30,035 bases of DNA from an uncultured Clostridium sp. Lineage in GTDB: Bacteria > Bacillota > Clostridia > Clostridiales > Clostridiaceae. The notes below the pieces were generated by a model that did no database searches, had not been told where the DNA came from, and was given only the letters and a program-made list of their open reading frames with translations. A program made the translations under genes and the position numbers. Below are positions 24,439-30,035 of the stretch, piece by piece. Each line of letters begins with the position of its first letter. The first letter of the stretch is position 1. The stretch is from the NCBI GenBank assembly GCA_900543325.1, contig UQQU01000038.1, positions 1 to 30,035 of the forward strand. The letters run 5' to 3'.

Positions 24439-24915
24439 TTAATTAAATGCTGCTATAATTTTTTGTAGTAAACCACTCTTCTTGCTTTCCTCATTTTTTA
24501 AATGTGAAAAGTATTCTTTTGACATATCAATACTTATAGTACTTTCAGAACTTGGATAAACCATCCCTAATTCATTTTCTGCTGTGCTTTTTATTTTATC
24601 GAATGATGCAAACTTTAGCATATCTACATTAATTGCTGCATTTACATCCTCTTCTTCTTTCATATTACCTTCTAAAATTAATAATTGCTTTTGAAGATCA
24701 TGTATCTTTCCATCTAGATATAAAGTTGTAGCTCCTAATGCAAACATAACTGTAGCAATTGTTAAGCCACTAACTAAAAGATTTTTTCTCTTTTGATAAG
24801 CTTGTCGTTCTCTCTCTTTTCTTTGTATATCTCTTTTTTTATCTTGTTCCTTAACTTTTCTCTCTGGTGCTAAAGCTGTATTTCCTCTTATATAATCATA
24901 TTCCCTAACTCCCAT
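24439..24915 (-). CDS. ftsL: Cell division protein FtsL
   Basis: FtsL partners FtsQ/DivIB and activates septal synthesis by FtsW and its transpeptidase. This 158-residue protein has a basic cytoplasmic N-terminus with the clostridial YDYIRGNTALAPERK motif, one membrane helix (about 48-68), and a short coiled coil (HDLQKQLLILEGNMKEEEDV). It ends in a low-similarity tail with ENELGMVYPS, the usual FtsL/FtsB end. The start chosen is the ATG at 24913-24915, behind AGGGATGTG; an ATG nine codons upstream has no ribosome-binding site. It lies between rsmH and spoVD, the standard place. Confidence 0.9.
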   Translation of the reverse strand: MGVREYDYIRGNTALAPERKVKEQDKKRDIQRKERERQAYQKRKNLLVSGLTIATVMFALGATTLYLDGKIHDLQKQLLILEGNMKEEEDVNAAINVDMLKFASFDKIKSTAENELGMVYPSSESTISIDMSKEYFSHLKNEESKKSGLLQKIIAAFN

Positions 24916-24947
24916 TTTATTCACATCCCTGCCAATTTTCATAATAT

Positions 24948-25880
24948 TTATATTTTTTCTACTACTCTTAATTTTGCACTTCTACTTCTTGGATTCATTT
25001 CAACTTCTTCTTTTGAAGGCTCTATTGCTTTTCTTGTTATAACTTTTACTTTTGCTTTTTCTCCACAAACACAAATTGGAAATTCCTTTGGACATCTACA
25101 AGATACGGCTAAATCTCTAAATTTATTTTTAACTATTCTATCCTCTAAGGAATGGAAAGTGATTATAGCCATTCTTCCACCTTTATTTAGTTTATTAACA
25201 CCATCTTCTATTGCTTTATTTAGAATTGATAATTCACTATTTACCTCAATTCTAATAGCTTGAAAAGTTCTTTTTGCTGGGTGAGGACCTTCTCTTCTCG
25301 CCTTTGCTGGAATTGCATCTTTTATTATGTCAACTAGCTCTAATGTAGTTTCTATATTTTTTTCACTTCTTCTAGTTACAATAAAATTAGCTATTCTCTT
25401 AGCAAACTTCTCTTCACCATAATCTCTTATGATTCTATATAGTTCTTCTTCACTATACTCGTTAACAACTTCATAGGCAGAAAAACTATTTTCTCTATTC
25501 ATTCTCATATCCAAAGGCGCATCTTTCATATAACTAAAGCCTCTTTCACCTTCATCTAATTGATAGGAGGAAACTCCTAAGTCCATTAGAATACCATCTA
25601 CTTTTTCAATTTCAAGTTCTTCTAAGATTGCTCCTATATTATGAAAATTGTTATGTACAAAAGTAACATTTGAATAATTCTGTAACCTTTTACCTGCTGC
25701 CTTTAATGCATCTTTATCTTGGTCTATACCTATAAGTCTTCCTTCAGTTGATAATCTTTTTAGAATCTCAGAAGAATGACCTGCTCCTCCTAATGTACCA
25801 TCAACATAAATACCATTTTCTTTAATATTAAGTGCTTCTAAACATTCATTCAGTAAAACTGATATGTGATTAAATTCCAT
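24948..25880 (-). CDS. rsmH: 16S rRNA (cytosine1402-N4)-methyltransferase RsmH (MraW)
   Basis: RsmH methylates C1402 in the decoding centre of 16S rRNA. The 310-residue enzyme has the N-terminal HISVLLNECLEAL, the SAM loop VDGTLGGAGHSSEIL, the DGILMDLGVSSYQLDEGERGFSY motif and GGRMAIITFHSLEDRIVK. The cysteine-rich segment CRCPKEFPICVCG near residue 265 is usual in Firmicute members. It starts with AAGGAG 9 bases upstream of the ATG and follows mraZ by 13 bases. Confidence 0.97.
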   Translation of the reverse strand: MEFNHISVLLNECLEALNIKENGIYVDGTLGGAGHSSEILKRLSTEGRLIGIDQDKDALKAAGKRLQNYSNVTFVHNNFHNIGAILEELEIEKVDGILMDLGVSSYQLDEGERGFSYMKDAPLDMRMNRENSFSAYEVVNEYSEEELYRIIRDYGEEKFAKRIANFIVTRRSEKNIETTLELVDIIKDAIPAKARREGPHPAKRTFQAIRIEVNSELSILNKAIEDGVNKLNKGGRMAIITFHSLEDRIVKNKFRDLAVSCRCPKEFPICVCGEKAKVKVITRKAIEPSKEEVEMNPRSRSAKLRVVEKI

Positions 25881-25893
25881 TCTTTCTAACTCC

Positions 25894-26322
25894 TTATATT
25901 CCTAAATCTCCCATTTTTTCAGCAATTGAATTAAAATCTATATTCGACTCATTATATTCTTGCCATTTTTCCTTGCTCCATATCTCTACTCTGGTTAAGG
26001 CTCCTATACTTACTATATCCTTTTCTATCCTTGCATATTCTTTTAGGTTTAATGGAATTAATCCTCTTCCTTGTTTGTCAGTTTCCACTTCACATGCACC
26101 TGAAAAGATAAATCTTACAAATGCTCGTGCATCTTTATTAGTAAGTGGTAACTTTTTAAGTTTTTCCTCAAGTATTTTCCATTCGTTTTCCGGGTAAGCG
26201 TAAAGACATCCATCAAGTCCTTTAGTAATTACGAACCTTTCCCCTAGTCCATCCCTTAATTTTGCTGGTACAATCATTCTATTTTTGCTATCCAAACTAT
26301 GTGAATATTCGCCAATAAACAT
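25894..26322 (-). CDS. mraZ: MraZ, DNA-binding repressor of the division cluster
   Basis: MraZ is an AbrB-type ring-forming DNA-binding protein that represses its own operon. The 142-residue chain has two SpoVT/AbrB-like halves: EYSHSLDSKNRMIVPAKLRD at about 5-24 and ETDKQGRGLIPLNLKEYARI at about 80-100, the DxxxR pattern needed for DNA contact. The ATG has GGAGGGG before it. Three direct GTGGT repeats lie just upstream at 10-bp intervals, consistent with autoregulation. It is first in the mraZ-rsmH-ftsL-spoVD transcript. Confidence 0.97.
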   Translation of the reverse strand: MFIGEYSHSLDSKNRMIVPAKLRDGLGERFVITKGLDGCLYAYPENEWKILEEKLKKLPLTNKDARAFVRFIFSGACEVETDKQGRGLIPLNLKEYARIEKDIVSIGALTRVEIWSKEKWQEYNESNIDFNSIAEKMGDLGI

Positions 26323-26348
26323 TTTGCCCCTCCATTAAGTAATACTAA

Positions 26349-26373
26349 ACCACTTTTAACCACTTTACACCAC
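26349..26373 (-). promoter_or_regulatory. MraZ operator: three GTGGT repeats
   Basis: On the minus strand GTGGT occurs at 26369-26373, 26359-26363 and 26349-26353, an exact 10-bp period, so all copies face the same side of the helix. Similar short GTGG or TGGG direct repeats are the known MraZ boxes in E. coli and mollicutes. They lie just downstream of the -10 element, well placed to block transcription. Confidence 0.82.
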
Positions 26374-26382
26374 TATATATAT

Positions 26383-26411
26383 ATTCTATAAAATTATTCC
26401 CTTTCCTTCAA
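26383..26411 (-). promoter_or_regulatory. Promoter of the mraZ operon
   Basis: TTGAAG, a 17-base spacer and TAGAAT (minus strand) match the vegetative consensus well. The predicted start point at about 26376 lies next to the first MraZ repeat. Confidence 0.7.
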
Positions 26412-26582
26412 GATATATTTACTTAAAATAGTATTTTTTTATTATGCTAAACATAGAAAAATCAACAGTTTCACCCATTTTAAAGCATAAGTAATAGCAC
26501 CCTCTATATTTATTCCATTTTATGGAAATAATTGGCGATATTAGTCTTTTTTTCTTTTTATTTGTTGGATATTTTTTTCATA
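26412..26582 (-). other. AT-rich spacer between the mraZ promoter and the ychF terminator
   Basis: With flanking signals, the whole gene-free stretch between mraZ and ychF is about 300 bases. This middle part holds only a small palindrome (TTCCAT / ATGGAA near 26512-26526) and a distant 7-bp complement (TTATGCT / AGCATAA). No reading frame with a ribosome-binding site and no recognisable RNA were seen. Confidence 0.5.
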
Positions 26583-26614
26583 AAAATAGGAACTGCTAAA
26601 ACAGTTCCTATTTT
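26583..26614 (-). terminator. Terminator after ychF
   Basis: A perfect 13-bp stem (AAAATAGGAACTG with its complement) and a 6-base loop, 11 bases after the ychF stop. On the minus strand it ends in a T-run that continues past the stem. Confidence 0.88.
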
Positions 26615-26625
26615 ATAAATATCTA

Positions 26626-27723
26626 TTATACATTAAATCTGAAGTTTACTACATCTCCATCTTTCATTACATATTCTTTACCTTCAAGTCTGTATAATCC
26701 TTTTTCTTTTGCTGCTGCTTCTGAACCACATTCAACTAAATCATCATAAGCTACAACTTCAGCTCTTATAAATCCTCTCTCAATATCAGAGTGAATTTTA
26801 CCTGCTGCTGCTGGAGCCTTAGTTCCTTCTTTTATAGTCCACGCTCTAACTTCTTGAACACCAGCTGTTAAATAACTTATTAAACCTAATAATCTATAAG
26901 ATGCTCTTATTAGCTTATCTAACCCTGATTCTTCTATTCCATACTCTTCTAGCATTTCAGCCTTTTCTTCTTCATCTAATCCTGATAATTCTTCTTCAAG
27001 CTTAGCACATACAACAACCACTCCTGAATTTTCATTTGCTGCATATTCCTTAACCATCTTAACATATTTATTTTCAAGATTTCCACTCATCATATCATCT
27101 TCTGATATATTACAAGAATATAATACTGGCTTAGAAGTAATCATGAATAAAGACTTAACAAAAGCTTCTTCATCTTCATTTAATTCTAATGTTCTAATTG
27201 GTTTATTAGCTTCTAAATGAGCTTTAACCTTTTCCATTATTTCATATTCTGCTTTAGCTTTTTTATCGCCAGATCTAGCAAGTTTTACTCCTTTTTCCAT
27301 TCTTCTTTCTAAAACTTCTAAATCTGCAAATATAAGCTCTAAGTTAATCGTTTCTATATCTCTAATTGGATCTACTGAACCTTCAACGTGAACTACATTT
27401 TCATCTTCAAAACATCTAACTGCATGTACTATAGCTTCAACTTCTCTGATATGTGATAAGAATTTATTTCCTAATCCTTCACCTTTTGAAGCTCCTTTAA
27501 CTAATCCTGCAATATCATAAAATTCTACAGCAGTATAAACTTTTCTTTTTGTACCATACATTTTTTCTAATACGTCTAATCTCTTATCTGGTACACTAAC
27601 AACACCTACGTTTGGTTCTATTGTACAGAATGGGTAGTTTGCTGATTCTGCTCCTGCCTTTGTTATAGCATTAAATAATGTACTCTTTCCTACGTTTGGT
27701 AGTCCTACAATCCCTAATCTCAT
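26626..27723 (-). CDS. ychF: YchF/Obg-like ATPase (OLA1 family)
   Basis: This 365-residue P-loop protein of the Obg family prefers ATP over GTP. It shows GLPNVGKSTLFNAIT (P-loop, about 6-20), NYPFCTIEPNVG (switch I), DIAGLVKGASKGEGLGNKFL (G3 and switch II), a coiled-coil insertion (about 125-200) and a C-terminal TGS domain (RAWTIKEGTKAPAAAGKIH then DVVNFRFNV). The NKxD guanine motif is replaced, as is usual for this family. YchF binds ribosomes and is linked to stress responses. A consensus promoter precedes it and a strong terminator follows, so it is probably expressed alone. Confidence 0.97.
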   Translation of the reverse strand: MRLGIVGLPNVGKSTLFNAITKAGAESANYPFCTIEPNVGVVSVPDKRLDVLEKMYGTKRKVYTAVEFYDIAGLVKGASKGEGLGNKFLSHIREVEAIVHAVRCFEDENVVHVEGSVDPIRDIETINLELIFADLEVLERRMEKGVKLARSGDKKAKAEYEIMEKVKAHLEANKPIRTLELNEDEEAFVKSLFMITSKPVLYSCNISEDDMMSGNLENKYVKMVKEYAANENSGVVVVCAKLEEELSGLDEEEKAEMLEEYGIEESGLDKLIRASYRLLGLISYLTAGVQEVRAWTIKEGTKAPAAAGKIHSDIERGFIRAEVVAYDDLVECGSEAAAKEKGLYRLEGKEYVMKDGDVVNFRFNV

Positions 27724-27761
27724 CTATATAACATCCTTTCGACCTTACTAATACTTCTAAG

Positions 27762-27790
27762 ATTATACTCTAGAACTAATTTAATTTCAA
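27762..27790 (-). promoter_or_regulatory. Consensus promoter of ychF
   Basis: TTGAAA, 17 bases, TATAAT on the minus strand: ten of twelve consensus bases or better, with ideal spacing. The -10 lies about 38 bases before the ychF ATG. Confidence 0.85.
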
Positions 27791-27878
27791 CGATAAAATA
27801 TTCGTTTATTCTCCATACTTTTCAAAAATGCTATAATCCATTGAATTTCACCACTTTTCTTTAAACATTCTAAATTCT

Positions 27879-27956
27879 CTATATACTTTTTCTTCTATTT
27901 TGCATTATACATTCATTGTAATTTGTTTTATCTATTTTCCTAAAAGTTATATTCAT
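27879..27956 (-). pseudogene. Possible remnant of a GNAT acetyltransferase gene
   Basis: On the minus strand a 25-codon frame begins MNITFRKIDKTNYNECI, much like the N-terminus of small GNAT acetyltransferases, then stops at a TAG. AGGG lies eight bases before its ATG. Downstream, short fragments in other frames still look coding (for example REFRMFKEKW, and MDYSIFEKYGE near 27806-27841) but are broken by stops. This suggests a decayed gene between the fused GNAT gene and ychF. A chance match is possible because the sequence is short. Confidence 0.3.
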
Positions 27957-27976
27957 TTTTCTAACCCTGTATATTA

Positions 27977-29161
27977 TTAATTCCACTGTCCTGGAAATCT
28001 TAATTTCTTCATAAAAGGAAATTTTTTATCATACTCTTCCACATCTTCCTGTTGCAAATCTTCAAAAACTTTAGATTCATAAAATCTTCCTTTTATTCCA
28101 TTCATGCTATCTTTATTTAGCTCATATGTCATAAATGCATCAAAATTTTTCCCATCCACAGTTGTAATATTAAAATGATCACAAGTCTTAAAACCTATTC
28201 TAGGATAATATTCATGTTCACCAAATATAACAATCCCATTATATCCTTCGTTTTTAGCAAGCTTCATAGTCTCTTTTAAAAGAATTTCACCAATTCCATA
28301 TCCTTGCCATTTTGGAGCAACACAAAGGGGACCAAATGTAACAACATCATGCTCCTTTTCTCCATCTATAACTTTAGCTTTAGAATACATTATACAACCT
28401 AATATCTCTCCATCCTTTACTGCAATTCTACTTAACTTTGGGAGATAATCATTACTGTTACGTAGCTTATGAACAAGATAATGTTCATCACAACCAAGGC
28501 GATATTTATTCCAAAAGGCCTGTTTTGTTACTAACTCTACTACATAATAATCTTCTGGTGTTTCCATCCTTATTTCTATTTCTTCTCTTTTTATTTTTTT
28601 CTTTTTCTTTGGAAACCAGCCAAATTCCAATCTTACTTCTTTTCTTTCTAAGTCATTATTCTTATAACAGCAAGAATCAAAACCTATTAAAGTAAAACCT
28701 TCATGTTGGTAAAAATCTACTGCATTAACATTACAAGATTGAGTTTCTAATATAATAGCCCTTCTACGTTCCCTTCTAGCTTGCTCCTTTGCAATTTCTA
28801 TTAATGCATGCCCTATTCCTTGTTTTTGATAGTCTTCTGCCACCCAAAGTTCAGTAATTCTTAAACGATTAGACCATATTTCCTGATCAGTTTCTATTGC
28901 TGCAACTAGTTTCTCATTATCAATAACTCCCCAAGCATAAGCATTTTCCCAATGTTCTTCATATAATTTATCTAGGAAATCATATTCTTTTGGTCTGTGA
29001 GTTATCTCCTCTGTAAAATCTTTCTTTTCTATATTAATATCAAAACCATTTTCTTTTTTATTAACTACAACATCATAATATTGTTTTGTTGTATATTTTA
29101 CCGGAAGAATATACCCCTTCCACTTTTCTTTTTCTAAATGTATTATTTCATATTTCATCAT
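27977..29161 (-). CDS. Tandem GNAT acetyltransferase; N-half streptothricin-acetyltransferase-like
   Basis: This 394-residue protein holds two GNAT folds. The first (about 1-183) has the acetyl-CoA loop QKQGIG at 112-117 and the block LETQSCNVNAVDFYQHEGF, then IGFDSCCY, which closely follows Sat4-type streptothricin acetyltransferases as I recall them. A lysine-rich linker (about 184-193) joins a second fold (about 196-350) with QGYGIG at 286-291 and FGEHEYYPRIGF, like YhbS-type enzymes. A C-terminal extension of about 45 residues follows. The start ATG has AGGAGGGG five bases upstream. It follows the phosphotransferase gene by 11 bases, so they are likely co-transcribed. Substrates are unknown. 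Confidence 0.88.
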   Translation of the reverse strand: MMKYEIIHLEKEKWKGYILPVKYTTKQYYDVVVNKKENGFDINIEKKDFTEEITHRPKEYDFLDKLYEEHWENAYAWGVIDNEKLVAAIETDQEIWSNRLRITELWVAEDYQKQGIGHALIEIAKEQARRERRRAIILETQSCNVNAVDFYQHEGFTLIGFDSCCYKNNDLERKEVRLEFGWFPKKKKKIKREEIEIRMETPEDYYVVELVTKQAFWNKYRLGCDEHYLVHKLRNSNDYLPKLSRIAVKDGEILGCIMYSKAKVIDGEKEHDVVTFGPLCVAPKWQGYGIGEILLKETMKLAKNEGYNGIVIFGEHEYYPRIGFKTCDHFNITTVDGKNFDAFMTYELNKDSMNGIKGRFYESKVFEDLQQEDVEEYDKKFPFMKKLRFPGQWN

Positions 29162-29172
29162 TTTCACCCCTC

Positions 29173-29958
29173 CTAAAATAATTCATCTAAAAGTATATAG
29201 TATCTAATTTTATCCCAATCTGGTTCAATTCCTAATTCATCAAAAAGAATATTTGCATTAAAACCTTCATAAACTTCTCCACCATATCTTCCCTCAAAAT
29301 TATGAACTAAACTTCTATAGCATAATGCTATATCCTGATATTTATCACCTATTCCACATCTTCCTAAATCAATAAAACCACTTATCTTATTATCATCAAT
29401 AAATATATTAGGTAAACAATAATCACCATGGGATAACACATAACTTTCATTAGGTTTATTATCCTTTAACCATTTTAATAGCTCCTGTGGTGAACTAAAT
29501 CCTTTTTCTCCATAAGTATCTTGCTCTACATTATCCATAGAGCAAAGATTGTTTTTGACACGTTCTTCAGCTAGTTTAAGTTTATTTTCTATTGAACTAT
29601 CACAAGGGCAATCTGATATATCTATTCCCCAAAGCATTTTTAAACCTTCTCCCAATACCTTTATTAATAACTCCGGCTCTCTTAAAAACTCTCTTTCACA
29701 AGACATCTTTCCTTTTATTTTACTCATTAACAAATAACTTTTTCCATCTTCTATATGACTACATATAACTTTTGGAACAAGCTCCTTTCCATTTAACCAA
29801 TTAAGTATCCTTATCTCACTTCTAGCTTCATAATTATTATTTTGAATTTTAAGAACTATATCATCAAAACAAAATACCTGAGAATCTGATAATCCAACTG
29901 TATCAATGTTAAAGGCTTTATCTCCAATTATTTTTTTAATTTCTATCGGTATTTTCAT
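29173..29958 (-). CDS. APH(3')-III-like aminoglycoside phosphotransferase
   Basis: This 261-residue kinase fold resembles APH(3')-IIIa, which phosphorylates the 3'-hydroxyl of kanamycin-type aminoglycosides. It has the ATP-site lysine at about 37 (IVLKI), the brenner motif SHGDYCLPNIF with catalytic Asp179 and Asn184, the metal-binding FIDLGRCGIGDKYQDIA (Asp197), and the C-terminus IRYYILLDELF, which keeps the C-terminal carboxylate residues of the APH(3') substrate site. Length is near the usual 264. Base use matches its neighbours, so recent transfer is not indicated. Resistance is inferred, not shown. The start ATG has AAGGGGG nine bases upstream. It is first in a likely two-gene unit. Confidence 0.9.
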   Translation of the reverse strand: MKIPIEIKKIIGDKAFNIDTVGLSDSQVFCFDDIVLKIQNNNYEARSEIRILNWLNGKELVPKVICSHIEDGKSYLLMSKIKGKMSCEREFLREPELLIKVLGEGLKMLWGIDISDCPCDSSIENKLKLAEERVKNNLCSMDNVEQDTYGEKGFSSPQELLKWLKDNKPNESYVLSHGDYCLPNIFIDDNKISGFIDLGRCGIGDKYQDIALCYRSLVHNFEGRYGGEVYEGFNANILFDELGIEPDWDKIRYYILLDELF

Positions 29959-29983
29959 AAGTTCTTTCCCCCTTATCTATCGT

Positions 29984-30005
29984 TAGTGTAAAGTTTTTTA
30001 CACTA
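29984..30005. promoter_or_regulatory. 9-bp dyad upstream of the phosphotransferase gene
   Basis: TAGTGTAAA and TTTACACTA form a perfect inverted repeat with a 4-base centre, 25 bases ahead of the phosphotransferase ATG. It could be a repressor operator or a leader hairpin; no T-run follows that would make it a terminator. The promoter itself lies near or beyond the window edge. Confidence 0.5.
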
Positions 30006-30035
30006 CTTTTCTTTTAAATTCTTTATATATCAAGG

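Noticed and set aside
26412..26582. Possible small RNA or short gene upstream of mraZ
   Set aside because: Only tiny frames without a proper ribosome-binding site, and no stable hairpin with a T-tail.
28584..28610. A-rich linker between the two GNAT halves as a programmed frameshift site
   Set aside because: The longest A-run is only seven, there is no stimulatory structure and the frame is continuous through the linker.
1..30035. CRISPR array, prophage, insertion sequence, tRNA or rRNA genes
   Set aside because: No spaced repeats, transposase or integrase motifs, or tRNA cloverleaf were seen on either strand.

Overview
The window reads as chromosome of a spore-forming, strongly AT-rich Firmicute, most likely Clostridium sensu stricto. 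The grounds are very low GC by eye (not computed), strong purine-rich ribosome-binding sites, a SpoVD-type transpeptidase with PASTA domains, RqcH, the yggS-sepF-ylmG-ylmH-divIVA cluster, and a clostridial-style type IV pilus operon. No RNA gene, insertion sequence, prophage or CRISPR array was seen. All genes run on the minus strand except rqcH.

Layout, read right to left in the direction of transcription. (1) 29958-27977: an APH(3')-III-like phosphotransferase, then a protein made of two fused GNAT domains whose first half resembles streptothricin acetyltransferases. Behind them are a possible decayed GNAT remnant and ychF, which has its own consensus promoter. (2) 26411-15590: the division and cell-wall block. 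A promoter with three GTGGT repeats at exact 10-bp spacing (a MraZ operator) precedes mraZ-rsmH-ftsL-spoVD. Then come murF-mraY-ftsW, ending at a terminator, and ftsQ-DUF881-sbp-DUF881. ftsA, ftsZ, murC, murD and murG are absent. (3) 15576-12661: yggS-sepF-ylmG-ylmH-divIVA, with its own extended -10 promoter and a terminator. (4) 12521-9883: rluD-pyrR-rlmL-like methyltransferase. (5) rqcH on the plus strand, divergent from dapF, which is followed by an unknown lipoprotein gene and a strong terminator. (6) 6088-416: a compact type IV filament operon: ATPase, platform protein, four prepilins, and short PilM-, PilN- and PilO-like proteins. The start of efp (elongation factor P) lies at the left edge.

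The most unusual signals are in translation initiation. yggS appears to begin at an ATT codon behind an excellent Shine-Dalgarno (SD) sequence. ylmG has a perfect SD but no usable ATG/GTG/TTG, and a hairpin sits right where its start must be. mraY has its strong SD separated from its ATG by a perfect hairpin whose looping-out restores ideal spacing. All three lie in division or cell-wall genes. Other points of interest are the APH plus Sat-like GNAT pair behind a 9-bp dyad, the minimal pilus operon with a half-length PilM-like protein, a Gly-to-Cys change in the PRPP loop of PyrR, and a SpoVD-type cysteine pair in a transpeptidase with two PASTA domains.
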